43,043 nucleotides of DNA from Myxococcus sp. Its GTDB lineage: Bacteria; Myxococcota; Myxococcia; Myxococcales; Myxococcaceae. The DNA lies in assembly GCA_014879945.1 (NCBI GenBank), contig JACSRE010000153.1, positions 1 through 43,043 of the forward strand, read 5' to 3'. Below, piece after piece: positions 34,583 to 43,043 of the stretch. Both the position numbers and the translations under genes were made by a program. The notes beneath the pieces are model-generated. The model ran no database searches. It was not told the origin of the DNA and saw only the letters and a program-made list of their open reading frames with translations. Each line of letters opens with the position of its first letter. Positions within the stretch are counted from its first letter, which is position 1.

Positions 34583-35692
34583 TCAGCCGAACAGCCCGAA
34601 CCCGGTGCTCATGATCACCTGCGGGCCGCCGCCCTGCGTGGCCTGCTGCTTTGCCCAGCGGTGCAGCGCGCGATCGAGCGCTCCGAACACGTCGGCCGGC
34701 AGCTCGGGGAAGGCCATCCACTCGATGGACTCGGGCACCTCGAGCGGCGCGCCCCCCCGCACCTGCACCAGCGCGTTCATGCGGCCGTTCGACGCGACGA
34801 TCTTGCCCTTGCGCAGGCTCACCACGCGCACCGGCGCCTCGAGCTTCTCACCGACGAAGTCGAGGAACGGCCGCCGCTGCAGAATCGTCGACAACACGGC
34901 GGCGGCCGGGCCCTTGATGGCGCAGGTCGTTCGCTCGCCGTTCCCGAACGCCGAGAACTTCGGCAGCGGCAGCTCCCGGTGCCGACACGCGATGGCCATC
35001 ATCGTCGCCAGCACGGCAAGGTCCTGCTGCGGGTGCTCCCGCTTGCCCTCGAGCACGATGAAGACCTGGTCGGCGTCGGGCTGCTTCGGTTCGCCTTTCA
35101 CGGGCACGTACCTCGAGAGCCACTTCGTGAGCGCGCGCTCGGTCGTCTCTTCGGTCAGCTCGAGGAACGAGACGGTCATCAGCGGGTCACCGCGCTCGAT
35201 GGAGAGGACCTGGTGGAAGTCGGCGTTCAGCTCCTTGCCGATGAGGCCGTAGCCCTTCTTCGCGCGCTCGGCCGCGTACAGCGCCGCGTTGTCGTCGGGC
35301 GTCGCCAGCGGGTAGAGGCCCCTGGCTTCGACCTTCACCGGAAACTCGAAGCGCCACTGCGAGCGCCACCGCGCCTTGCCCCTGGCGTCGACGGCGATGG
35401 CCAGCTGCGAGTTGCTGTAGCCGCCTTCGGCGAAGCCACCCCAGAACGGGCGCTTGAAGGCCTTCGCGAAGTCGCCGAGCACCTTCTTGTCGACGAAGTG
35501 GGTGACCTCGCCGTTCTCGCGGTCTTCCCCGACGCGCGCCTCCACCGCCATCGCGAGCGCGCGGCCGCCGTCGAGCTGCACGAGGTACGTCACGCTCGGA
35601 CTCGAGTGCTCGCGAATCCACTCGCCGAGCTCGAGCACCAGCTTCGCGTTCGGCTTCTTGAAGGCCAGCAGGCCTGAGGTCAGGTAGGGCAC
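34583..35692 (-). CDS. Unknown 369-residue cytoplasmic protein
   Basis: Starts at a GTG (35692) giving MPYLTSGLLAFKKPNAK; the frame extends upstream to 35794 but there runs across the SWIM-leader remnant. There is no signal peptide or membrane segment. Visible landmarks are LVQLDGGRALAMAVEA, FWGGFAEGGYSNSQLAIAV, KKGYGLIGKELNADFHQVLS, FIVLEGKREHPQQDLAVLA and a C-terminus ending VIMSTGFGLFG. The text is balanced alpha/beta, with no motif I can assign. A decayed copy of the ligase's N-terminal leader lies immediately upstream, hinting that the gene once had, or replaced, a SWIM partner. Confidence 0.75.
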   Translation of the reverse strand: MPYLTSGLLAFKKPNAKLVLELGEWIREHSSPSVTYLVQLDGGRALAMAVEARVGEDRENGEVTHFVDKKVLGDFAKAFKRPFWGGFAEGGYSNSQLAIAVDARGKARWRSQWRFEFPVKVEARGLYPLATPDDNAALYAAERAKKGYGLIGKELNADFHQVLSIERGDPLMTVSFLELTEETTERALTKWLSRYVPVKGEPKQPDADQVFIVLEGKREHPQQDLAVLATMMAIACRHRELPLPKFSAFGNGERTTCAIKGPAAAVLSTILQRRPFLDFVGEKLEAPVRVVSLRKGKIVASNGRMNALVQVRGGAPLEVPESIEWMAFPELPADVFGALDRALHRWAKQQATQGGGPQVIMSTGFGLFG

Positions 35693-35747
35693 GCGCCGTA
35701 CCTTCGCATGTGAGGGCGCCGAAGTGCCCGGCCATCCCCGGGCGCTG

Positions 35748-35828
35748 GTAAGTGGAGGCCCGGGAGCCTTCGATGTTCGCGGTCGCCCCGTCACTGAGGT
35801 CCTGACTCACGGGCGCAGGTCGTCGCAG
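35748..35828 (-). pseudogene. Remnant of a SWIM/ligase-type N-terminal leader
   Basis: Minus-strand text SQDLSDGATANIEGSRASTY matches SQDLADGETAQVKGSGASIY of the ligase (from 30859 down), and 18 bases before it are also alike (LRRPAPV versus LLQPAPV), including the same GTG AGT CAG GAC CTC. Similarity stops after the Tyr, just before where the CxC of the SWIM finger should come, and the frame does not join the 369-residue gene downstream. It is a truncated duplicate or the relic of a second SWIM gene. Confidence 0.7.
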
Positions 35829-35851
35829 CCAGAACGCAGCGGGAGCACCAG

Positions 35852-37057
35852 ATGCACGTCGTGACGATGTTGCGAGAGGGCGGAGTGGGCGCGTACGCCG
35901 CGGTGGCCCTCGGAGCGCTCGGGCTGCTGCTCGGCGTCGTCGCCGTCATCGCGTTCCTCTCTCGGAGCGCCTCGGCGTTCCTGTTCGGGCTGGCGACCCT
36001 GGTGGTGGGGCTGGGCGCGGCCGGGGCCGGCGTCGCCGGCGCGCTGCACGGACAGCGGCAGACCCGCCTGGCCGCCGCGAGCATCGACTCCTCCGTCACC
36101 GCCGAGCGCGTCCTCCAGGCTGGCGACGCCGAGGCGCGCAACGCCGCGCTGGTGGGCTTCGCCGCCTCTGGGCTCCCGGTGGTGTTGGGCGCCCTCGCGG
36201 CGCTCGCCGGCGCACGCCTGGCGCGAACGCCGAGCCGCGTGCAGGGCCATGGCGAGAGGGCGTCTTCGGCAGACGCGGGCGCGGCGCCGACGGTGGTCGC
36301 CGTCACCTTCACCCTCATGGCGCTGCTCGCGTGGGCCGGGGCCGGCCTCGTCGGCTTCTGGCGGCCACCCTCGACGCGCTACCGCTTCGCCACCGACGAC
36401 CACGACGCGTGGGGGCTGGCGGCCGCGCTCGAAGAGGTGGAGCGCGACACCCCCTCGGCCTGCGACCGCCTGCACGAGGCGCTGACGCGCTTCTGGGAGC
36501 CGTCTCACCCGCGCCAGTGGCCCCGGCGAATGCGCCACGAGGTTCCCCCGGAGCTCTCGCAGTGGCGCGCCGCGGCCGATGGGTGCGCGGAGCGGGTGCT
36601 GACGTCACTCGACCAGCCAGCCGCCAACCCCACCGCGTGGACGCGCGACGGCCTGCTGGACTCACCGCTCCTCCAGGACGACACCTTGCGCGCGCGCGCC
36701 CTGGCCTGGTCTCCGGCCTCAGCGGCCGTCGATGGCGACGAAGAGAACGTCACGGGCACGCTCGCGCGGGAGCTGCTCGCCGCGACGGTGCGACGCGCCC
36801 TGCCCCGGGTGCGCCACTGCTACGAGCGCGCGCTGACGAAGAACCCGACGCTCGCGGGGAAGCTGCTGGTCTCGTTCGCCATCACGTCGCGCGGCGCGGT
36901 GGAAGAGGTCGCTGAAGCGAACGACGAGGGCCCCGCGTTCCCAGACGCCGAGGTGACGGCGTGCGTGGTGGCCGTGGTCGCGAGCCTTCGGTTTCCAGCG
37001 CCGACCGGAGGCGCCGTCGTCGTGAGGTACCCCTTCGTCTTCACGCCGGCCCGGTAG
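35852..37057 (+). CDS. Membrane protein with C-terminal AgmX/PglI (TonB-like) domain
   Basis: 401 residues, preceded by GGGAGCACCAG before the ATG. Four membrane segments are visible (about 13-35, 41-65, 97-123, 147-168), so the N-terminus is an integral membrane domain. A soluble stretch (about 175-300) is followed by the AgmX/PglI C-terminal domain (about 305-400: VRRALPRVRHCYERALTKNP, LAGKLLVSFAITSRGAV, ASLRFPAPTGGAVVVRYPF), which is common in myxobacterial motility and transport proteins and related to the TonB C-terminus. It probably spans the inner membrane with the last domain in the periplasm. The surroundings give no partner genes. Confidence 0.82.
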   Translation: MHVVTMLREGGVGAYAAVALGALGLLLGVVAVIAFLSRSASAFLFGLATLVVGLGAAGAGVAGALHGQRQTRLAAASIDSSVTAERVLQAGDAEARNAALVGFAASGLPVVLGALAALAGARLARTPSRVQGHGERASSADAGAAPTVVAVTFTLMALLAWAGAGLVGFWRPPSTRYRFATDDHDAWGLAAALEEVERDTPSACDRLHEALTRFWEPSHPRQWPRRMRHEVPPELSQWRAAADGCAERVLTSLDQPAANPTAWTRDGLLDSPLLQDDTLRARALAWSPASAAVDGDEENVTGTLARELLAATVRRALPRVRHCYERALTKNPTLAGKLLVSFAITSRGAVEEVAEANDEGPAFPDAEVTACVVAVVASLRFPAPTGGAVVVRYPFVFTPAR

Positions 37058-37229
37058 GCGGCGGTCGGGCCGCCGATGCGCCCGGGGGCCGACGGAGCTC
37101 CGTCATCGAGGCGAGCCGACCCCGCGCAGACTGAAGCGACGTGCAGTCGTCGCGGGCGGCCCCCCTCACCGTCTCGGGTGGAGCCGAGCAGCGGTTGCGC
37201 CGACGCCGTGGCTCGGGTGTGGTGCCCTC

Positions 37230-40200
37230 ATGCGTTCTGCCCTCGTCGCGCTCGTGCTCGTCAGCAGCGTCGCCTTCGCCGATTGGCCCATGGCGCGGCG
37301 GGACAACCGACGAACGGGCGTCACGACCGAGCCCGCCGACCTGCGCACGCCGACGGTGACGTGGCGGCGGTACCTCGGCGGAGAGCTCGGCGGTGAGCAG
37401 CAGGTGGCGATCGACCTCGAAGGCGACGGCTCTTCCGAGGTGGTGCTCATCGCCGGCGGCAAGCTGGTGGCGAAGCGCCCCGACGACACGGTGGTGTGGG
37501 AGACCGCTCCGCTGGCCGTCTCGACCATCGTCCACGTGGCCGACCTGAACGGCGACGGCGCGCAGGAGCTCGTCGTCACCGGAGAGAGCGCCTTCCTCGG
37601 CATCTTCGACGTTCGAACCGGCGCGCTGCGCTGGCGCATGGCGGCGGGCACCTTCGGCACGGTGGTGGGAGCGGTTCGCCTCGCCGACCTCGACGGAGAC
37701 GGGCTCGACGACCTGTACGCGGCCGACAACGCCTGCGGCAGCGTGAACGGGAAGCCGCGCGCCATGGCCTGGCACTTCGCCAGCGGCTTCGGGCCCGAGG
37801 TCGACGACGGCAGCCGGCGCCTGTGGGAGCTGCCCGCCAACCGCGAGTACTACTGCGGCGCCGCCGACGTCGTGGCCGACCTCGACGGCGACGGCCAACC
37901 CGAGGTGCTCACCTTCGCGATTCGCCGAGCCTACGCGTACGACGGCCGCACGGGGCTGGCCCTCGCGTCGGGCGCCACCGACCCCGGCTACGACCTGGGC
38001 TTCTCGATTCCCTATGGGGTGATGCGCACCGAGCTGGCGCCGCTGGGCGGAGGCCGCAAGGCCGTCGTCGCCGCGACGAACAACTCGTACGACGCGTCGA
38101 TCAACTCCCGCGCGCTCTTCGTGATGACGTTCGACCGCGCGAGGCCCGTGGGCGAGCGGCTGAAGCTGGAGTGGAGGCGCGGCGTGGCGCAGCTGGCGAC
38201 CGACCGGCACCCGTTCCCCGCCCGGCTGAGCAGCGACCTCGATGGTGACGGCACACCCGAGGTCACCTCGAGCTTCACCGAAGGCGGCCGCACCCGCGCG
38301 TACGTGTTCGAGCTGCTGACCGGCGTGGTGAGGTCGGCCGTCGACGACGAACAGGTGGTGGCGGTGCTGCAGCTGTCACCGGCCGAGCGCCCGACGCTGG
38401 TGACGAGCGGGGCGGCCGGGCTGCGCGGCTACCGCTTCGCGACGCTCTCGCCCGCCTTCCCGACGCCGGCCTTCACGCTCCCGACGGGCCAGGTGCTGCC
38501 GATGATGGACCGGCGCTCGCGCCGCGCGGTGAACACGGGCATCGAGTGGGCGACGCTCCCGCTCGGCGCGGCCCGGGGCCTGGTGCTGTTCCGCAACCAG
38601 GCGCTCGAGCTGTGGTCGCTCGGCGAGGCCCCCGCGGTGGTGCACGCGCTGCCGATTCCGGCGGGGGTCGGGCTCCGCGGGGTCTCGGCGCACCGCGACC
38701 TCTCGGGCGCTGCCGAGGGCCTGCTCTTCGCGCGCTCCGACGGCTACCTCGTCGCCATCAACCCCGCGCTGCAGCCCATCAACTTCTCGGACGGCGAGCT
38801 GCCGCAGCCGGGCATTCGGACCGGCGGCGCCTACTCAGGGCCACGCGGCCTCGGGCCGGTGCCGATTACGGCGCGCTTCGACGCGGGCGCCGACGAGGTC
38901 ATCGTTCGCGACTCGGTGGGGCGCCTCAAGCGGCTCGACGCGCGGGCGGCCAGCCTCGTCTCGGAGCCGAACGAGGTGTGGAGCTGGCCCGGCGCCAGCT
39001 TCCCCGTGGCGCTCGACCTCGACGGCGACGGCACGCGCGAGCTCGTGGTGGCGCTCGAGGGCGACGCGCTCGTCGGCCGCTCACCCGAGCTGGTGGAGCA
39101 GTTCCGCGTGCCCGGGCAGCCCAGCTGGGCCGCCGCCTCCGACCCCGTGCCGATGTTCAGCGACGCGGGCGTTCGGTTCGCGCTCACGCAGTTCAACTCG
39201 AGCACCGGTGACGGGCGCGCGGTGTCGGTGGCGCCGGGGGGGCTCTGGTGGGCGAGCACGCCGATGATCACCGCCGGGAGCGGGCAGGGCTACGCCGCCA
39301 TCGACGACCTCGATGGAGACGGAGCCGACGACGTGATCGCGAGCCTGCGCGGCGCGTTGTGGCTGCACGCAGGGGTCGATGGGGGGCTCTACGGCTCGAC
39401 GACCGCCACCCACGCCATCATGCCGGTGGTGGTGCGTGGCAAGGCCGGGCCCATCACCACGGTGGGCGCGGCCAGCTACCACGCGCTCGAGGGCGTGGCG
39501 CTCGCGACGCCTCCTGCGCCATCGACGCCCGCGACCTGGAGCGTCACGCTGCCGCAGCGCTTCTACTCGGCGTTCGCCGCGACGCTCTCGTGCCCGAGCG
39601 GCCTCGTCATCGCCAACGCCGGCTTTCAGTCTCCCGAGCTGGTGTTGATCGACGCGCAGAGCGGCGCGGAGCGCGCCCACGTGGTGCTCGCGCGCGGGCA
39701 GCGGTTCTCGAGCGAGGCCGAGGTCGCCGACGCGGGCGTGCTGCCGGGCTCGCTCGGCAACGCGACGGCCCTGCAGACGCTGTGGCCGGGGCAGTCGGCG
39801 GTCGTCATCGGCAGCACCGACGGGTTCCTCTACGCCATCGACGCCTGCGCCGCGGGCGCGCCGGTGCTGTGGACGCTGAACCTGCGCGCGCCGGTGGGCG
39901 AGGCGGTGACCGGCGACCTCGACGGCGACGGCCTGCAGGAGCTGCTCGTCACCGCCGCCGACGGCTTTCTCTACGGCATCGGGCCCCAGCGCTTCGCCCC
40001 GCCGCGTGAGGTGCGGGAGATCGACCCGCGCCGCCCCGACGCGGGAGACCTCGACGAGTCCACCCTCCCAGGCGTGCTGACCGCCGAGTGGGACGCGGTG
40101 CCCAACGCGACCGGCTACGAGTGGGCGCTGCTGACGGCCGGTGGAACGCCGCTGACGAGACACCCGACGGTCCCCGGCAACCCCTTCATCCCCGTGGGCG

Positions 40201-40559
40201 CTGACGTCACCCGCGTGGGGTACTCGAGCATGCTGAGGCCCGGCGCGCGGTACGTCTTCGCCGTGCGCGCGCGCGGCGCGTCGGGCGCCTCCTCCGAGGT
40301 GCTCAGCGACGGCGTTCGCTATCAACCGGTGGACGAGCCCGACGCAGGCGCTTCGATGCCCGACGCAGGCACCGACGGCGGCGCCGCGGCCTCACCTGAT
40401 GGAGGTACCGGCGGCGCCGGCGCGATTCGAGGAGGCTCCGGGTGCGGGTGCACCGCGGTCGACCCGGTCGCCGGCGCGCTCGCGCTCCTCTGGCTGCTGG
40501 TGCGGCGCCGTCACCCAGGCGCCGCTACCCGCCGAGGCTGCGGAGCGCCCAGGCGGTGA
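37230..40559 (+). CDS. FG-GAP/VCBS repeat surface protein with fibronectin-like domain and MYXO-CTERM
   Basis: 1109 residues. The signal peptide (MRSALVALVLVSSVAFA) is cut before DWPM. At least seven calcium-loop motifs of the DxDGDG type are visible, for example near residues 105, 153, 217, 336, 596, 693 and 896 (DLNGDGAQELVV, DLDGDGLDDLYA, DLDGDGTRELVV), the pattern of FG-GAP/VCBS or integrin-like beta-propellers. A fibronectin type III-like domain (about 945-1040, WDAVPNATGYEW, YVFAVRARGASGASSEV) follows. After an Asp/Ala/Gly-Gly linker come GCGCTAVD, a hydrophobic segment and RRRHPG, a MYXO-CTERM-type tail. The final codons overlap the DUF819 gene on the other strand by 35 bp. Confidence 0.9.
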   Translation: MRSALVALVLVSSVAFADWPMARRDNRRTGVTTEPADLRTPTVTWRRYLGGELGGEQQVAIDLEGDGSSEVVLIAGGKLVAKRPDDTVVWETAPLAVSTIVHVADLNGDGAQELVVTGESAFLGIFDVRTGALRWRMAAGTFGTVVGAVRLADLDGDGLDDLYAADNACGSVNGKPRAMAWHFASGFGPEVDDGSRRLWELPANREYYCGAADVVADLDGDGQPEVLTFAIRRAYAYDGRTGLALASGATDPGYDLGFSIPYGVMRTELAPLGGGRKAVVAATNNSYDASINSRALFVMTFDRARPVGERLKLEWRRGVAQLATDRHPFPARLSSDLDGDGTPEVTSSFTEGGRTRAYVFELLTGVVRSAVDDEQVVAVLQLSPAERPTLVTSGAAGLRGYRFATLSPAFPTPAFTLPTGQVLPMMDRRSRRAVNTGIEWATLPLGAARGLVLFRNQALELWSLGEAPAVVHALPIPAGVGLRGVSAHRDLSGAAEGLLFARSDGYLVAINPALQPINFSDGELPQPGIRTGGAYSGPRGLGPVPITARFDAGADEVIVRDSVGRLKRLDARAASLVSEPNEVWSWPGASFPVALDLDGDGTRELVVALEGDALVGRSPELVEQFRVPGQPSWAAASDPVPMFSDAGVRFALTQFNSSTGDGRAVSVAPGGLWWASTPMITAGSGQGYAAIDDLDGDGADDVIASLRGALWLHAGVDGGLYGSTTATHAIMPVVVRGKAGPITTVGAASYHALEGVALATPPAPSTPATWSVTLPQRFYSAFAATLSCPSGLVIANAGFQSPELVLIDAQSGAERAHVVLARGQRFSSEAEVADAGVLPGSLGNATALQTLWPGQSAVVIGSTDGFLYAIDACAAGAPVLWTLNLRAPVGEAVTGDLDGDGLQELLVTAADGFLYGIGPQRFAPPREVREIDPRRPDAGDLDESTLPGVLTAEWDAVPNATGYEWALLTAGGTPLTRHPTVPGNPFIPVGADVTRVGYSSMLRPGARYVFAVRARGASGASSEVLSDGVRYQPVDEPDAGASMPDAGTDGGAAASPDGGTGGAGAIRGGSGCGCTAVDPVAGALALLWLLVRRRHPGAATRRGCGAPRR

Positions 40560-41658
40560 AGAGGCCCAGGTAGGTGCCCAGCGCGAGGCCCGCGAGGCCC
40601 AGCGTGATGCCCGGCGCCAGCAGCGCCTTGTTCTTCAGCGCCGCCGCCACGGGCGGGATGAAGGCCGGCCCGAAGACCGCCGCGGTCGAGCTCACCAGCG
40701 TGGTGTCGACGTCGATGCCGAAGGCCTTGCAGAGCGAGACGTGGAACACCACCGACAGGCCCACCACCATCACCACGAAGAGCAGCAGCGGCACGCTGGC
40801 GCCCGAGAGCTTGCTCACGTCGGCGAGGGAGCCGACCGAGACGCAGAAGACGAGCAGCAGGTACTCGCCCAGCACCGACGCGGTGGCCAGGCTGCGCACC
40901 TTCTCGACGAGCGACAGCGCCAGCGCCAGCGTCGTCAGCGACAACATCACCACCGTGCCGTCGAGCTTGCCGGCGGCGCCGAACGCCACGCCCGCCGAGG
41001 CCACCACGCACGCCAGGGCCAGCGCGAGCGCCGTCGTCGTCGAGGGCAGCGTCTTCACCGACCACAGCTTCGGCGCCTCGGCGGCGACGTGGGCCTCGCC
41101 GCTCGAGCTGGCCGGGAACGGCTTCATGAAGCGCAGCAGCACCCGCTGTCCCACCGTCAACATCACGAAGAGCCACGCGCCGCCCACCACCACGTCGGCG
41201 GCGTTGAGCAGCACGAACGTCTCGCTCTTCGTCTCGAGCGCGATGCCGATGGCGTTCATGTTGGGCGTGCCGCCCACGTAGACGCCCACCAGCATGCCGG
41301 CCACCTTCCACCACTCGTCGGTCGAGGCACGAAAGGTGAAACCCGCGAGGGTGGCCGCGGCGATGGCCGAGGCGCAGGCCAGCCCGAAGGCGATGAGCAG
41401 GCCGGGCCCGAGCGAGAGCCACTTCTTCAGCTCGGTCGAGAAGAGCAGCAGCGGAATCGCGAGCGCGACCGACGCCTCGTTCACCGACATCGCGGGCCCG
41501 GGCGCCACGGTGACGAAGGGCAGGTTCGCCGCGAGAATGCCCACCGCGTAGCAGACCACCACCGGCCCCAGCGCCTTGAGCACCTTCACGCGCTCGCACG
41601 CGACCTTCGCCAGCGCCGGCACCAGCGCATAGGCCGCGACCTGCAGGGCGAGCGTCAC
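40525..41658 (-). CDS. DUF819 family membrane protein
   Basis: 377 residues from a GTG at 41658 that overlaps the stop of the TauE gene (GTGA), so translation is coupled. Around ten membrane segments. Landmarks of the family are VYVGGTPNMNAIGIAL in the first half and STAAVFGPAFIPPVAAALKN near the end, with LLVFCVSVGSLADVSKL between; this two-fold arrangement is typical of DUF819, a transporter-like family (YjcL type) of unknown substrate. It is third gene of the operon starting with the PLP enzyme. Confidence 0.85.
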   Translation of the reverse strand: MTLALQVAAYALVPALAKVACERVKVLKALGPVVVCYAVGILAANLPFVTVAPGPAMSVNEASVALAIPLLLFSTELKKWLSLGPGLLIAFGLACASAIAAATLAGFTFRASTDEWWKVAGMLVGVYVGGTPNMNAIGIALETKSETFVLLNAADVVVGGAWLFVMLTVGQRVLLRFMKPFPASSSGEAHVAAEAPKLWSVKTLPSTTTALALALACVVASAGVAFGAAGKLDGTVVMLSLTTLALALSLVEKVRSLATASVLGEYLLLVFCVSVGSLADVSKLSGASVPLLLFVVMVVGLSVVFHVSLCKAFGIDVDTTLVSSTAAVFGPAFIPPVAAALKNKALLAPGITLGLAGLALGTYLGLFTAWALRSLGG

Positions 41659-42410
41659 GTCGCCCCGGCCTTCGCGGTCAACGAGCCCACCAGCAGCACG
41701 CCGCCCGCGACCAGCAGCAGCGCCGCCACCGCGACGCGGAACTTTCGCTCATCGAGCGCCGCGTGCACGCGCTCACCCAACACGATGCCGGCGCCCAGCG
41801 GCAACAAGAGCAGCGCGCTGGTCTGCAGAGAGTGAAGCGTCACGGCGCCATCCTGCACCAGCCGGGGCATCACCAGCGCGTTCATCACCACCCACACCGC
41901 CGACAAGGTGGCGCGAAACGCGTGCTTGTCGGCCAGCTCGCGCGCCGAGACGTAGACGGTGAGCGGGCCCCCGGTGGCGAAGATGCCGTGAATGACGCCC
42001 GCGCCGAGCAGCCCGGCCACCCGCGCGCCCTCGTGGAGCGGCCTCGTCAGCGAGGCCTTGCCCAGGGCCTGGCGCAGCTGTGAAGCGGCCACCGCCATCA
42101 CGAAGAGCGCGAAGAGGGGCTTGGCGATGCCCTGGTTCACCACCCGCGTCAGCGCGGTGCCGATGACGACGCCCACCGCCATCAGCGGCACCACCCGCCG
42201 CCACAAGAAGCGCCAGTCGACGTGCGCGCGGTTTCGCGCCACCAGGTAGACCGACAACACGAGGTTGACCGGCACCAGCAGGCCCAGCAGCGCGTCCACC
42301 GGCGAGAACAGCGCGCCCACCGTGAGCGCGATGACCATGCTGCCGAAGCCGGCGACGGCCTCGACGAAGAAGCTCACCAGCACCAGCGCGGCGAGAGCGA
42401 GGACTCCCAC
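41655..42410 (-). CDS. TauE/SafE family membrane exporter
   Basis: 251 residues from a GTG, seven bases after the stop of the PLP-enzyme gene. Eight predicted membrane segments in two halves, beginning VSFFVEAVAGFGSMVIALTV and again GAGVIHGIFATGGPLTVYVS, the duplicated signature of TauE/SafE (DUF81) proteins that export small sulphur-containing or organic anions. With DUF819 and the PLP enzyme it makes a plausible catabolic or export unit, perhaps moving the enzyme's product; the substrate cannot be told from the sequence. Confidence 0.88.
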   Translation of the reverse strand: MGVLALAALVLVSFFVEAVAGFGSMVIALTVGALFSPVDALLGLLVPVNLVLSVYLVARNRAHVDWRFLWRRVVPLMAVGVVIGTALTRVVNQGIAKPLFALFVMAVAASQLRQALGKASLTRPLHEGARVAGLLGAGVIHGIFATGGPLTVYVSARELADKHAFRATLSAVWVVMNALVMPRLVQDGAVTLHSLQTSALLLLPLGAGIVLGERVHAALDERKFRVAVAALLLVAGGVLLVGSLTAKAGAT

Positions 42411-42417
42411 GGACGCG

Positions 42418-43043
42418 TCAGACGCGCTCGAAGAGGCCGTCGAGGAAGTCGAGCAGGAACTCGTTGACCTGGGTGCGGTCGCCGATGGCGCCGACCATGC
42501 CGTACATCGCGGCGCTGCCCTCGGGCGCGGGGTGGCCGGCGGTGAGGCTGGCGGCGCACTCCTTCAAGTCCTTCAGGAAGACGTCGCGCACCTTCTCGTG
42601 GGCGGGCGTCACCATGCAGTGCAGGGCCGGCGGGTCCATCTGGCGGTCGAGCTTCCAGCCCCGCGCGTCCATGGCGTCGCCCAACTCGTAGACGTTCAGC
42701 GTCTCGGAGCCGAACGAGAAGATGCCGATGTGCGGCTCGCCGAACACCCGCAGCCCGGGAATGGCGTTGATGCCGGCCAGCATGATGGCGGTGCTCTCGA
42801 GCACCGACTTCGCGCGCGCCAGGTAGCCCGCCTCTCCGAGGTGGTGCATCACCGACCAGGCCGCCGCGATGGCGCCGCCGGGCCGCGTGCCGCAGAACGA
42901 GGGCGACGCGTAGAGGCCGCCGTTCCACCCGCCCCAGGTGAAGAACTGGTGCCGGCGGAAGCTGCCGTTGCGGTACATCACCACCGACGCGCCCTTGGCC
43001 GCGTAGCCGTACTTGTGCAGGTCGGCCGAGATGCTGGTGACGC
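42418..43043 (-). CDS. PLP-dependent decarboxylase/lyase, sphingosine-1-phosphate-lyase-like (partial)
   Basis: The 208 C-terminal codons of a pyridoxal-phosphate enzyme; the start lies beyond 43043. SISADLHKYGYAAKGASVV carries the expected PLP-binding Lys (DxHKYGYxxKG) of the group II decarboxylase family, in the form used by sphinganine/sphingosine-1-phosphate lyases. Further family text is WGGWNGGLYASPSFCGTRPG and MVTPAHEKVRDVFLKDLKE. These enzymes cleave phosphorylated long-chain bases or decarboxylate amino acids; the short fragment does not separate the two, though the lyase is favoured. It is first gene of a three-gene minus-strand operon. Confidence 0.87.
   Translation of the reverse strand, partial: VTSISADLHKYGYAAKGASVVMYRNGSFRRHQFFTWGGWNGGLYASPSFCGTRPGGAIAAAWSVMHHLGEAGYLARAKSVLESTAIMLAGINAIPGLRVFGEPHIGIFSFGSETLNVYELGDAMDARGWKLDRQMDPPALHCMVTPAHEKVRDVFLKDLKECAASLTAGHPAPEGSAAMYGMVGAIGDRTQVNEFLLDFLDGLFERV

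Noticed and set aside
37059-37075. GC hairpin just after the AgmX-domain gene as terminator
   Set aside because: Six-bp stem without T-run; such stems arise often by chance at this GC content.

Overview
The window is very GC-rich, almost fully coding, and comes from a myxobacterium-like bacterium (Myxococcota, probably Cystobacterineae). Four proteins end in a MYXO-CTERM-type tail (Cys-Gly-Cys, one hydrophobic stretch, Arg cluster). Others are lipoproteins with Asp/Ala/Gly-Gly linkers or FG-GAP repeats, and the retron resembles the myxobacterial Mx162/Sa163 family. No tRNA, rRNA, CRISPR array or insertion sequence was seen.

Layout. 1-185: three 48-bp tandem repeats. 186-9743: secreted or surface enzymes (a PGRP/Amidase_2-type amidase, a very large multidomain metzincin protease, a subtilase with PPC domains). 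9800-10246: relic of a zinc-type alcohol dehydrogenase/quinone reductase. 10254-12749: a lipoprotein divergent from an ECF-like sigma factor. 12833-15273: a LETM1/TerB-like protein, a possible degenerate PilZ protein and a frameshifted Uma2 nuclease.

15308-31755 is the centre of interest, a minus-strand block. In transcription order: a MYXO-CTERM protein; an ATP-dependent DNA ligase with an N-terminal SWIM zinc finger and two C-terminal WGR domains; a 32-residue predicted lipoprotein; an 885-residue helical-repeat protein; a 2418-residue WD40-HEAT-WGR protein; a 604-residue SWIM/WGR-like protein; and a complete retron. The retron has a1, msr, msd and a2 at 16751-17029, followed by a reverse transcriptase with the retron NAxxH, YADD and VTG motifs. 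RT plus SWIM protein plus helical-repeat protein matches what I recall as the type XIII retron set. The second helical-repeat protein, the WD40/L12/WGR architecture and the SWIM-ligase-WGR neighbour look like extra layers. My working model (inference) is a defence or DNA-damage-sensing system: msDNA and RT form the guard, SWIM/WGR proteins recognise nucleic-acid ends, and the repeat proteins are scaffold or effector.

31876-37057: a Cys-rich lipoprotein overlapping an apolipoprotein N-acyltransferase-like protein fused to a caspase-like domain, an unknown 369-residue protein with a decayed copy of the ligase's SWIM leader just upstream, and a membrane protein with an AgmX/PglI C-terminal domain. 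37230-40559: an FG-GAP MYXO-CTERM protein. 40525-43043 (minus): a tight three-gene operon of a PLP-dependent lyase/decarboxylase (cut by the window edge), a TauE/SafE transporter and a DUF819 membrane protein.
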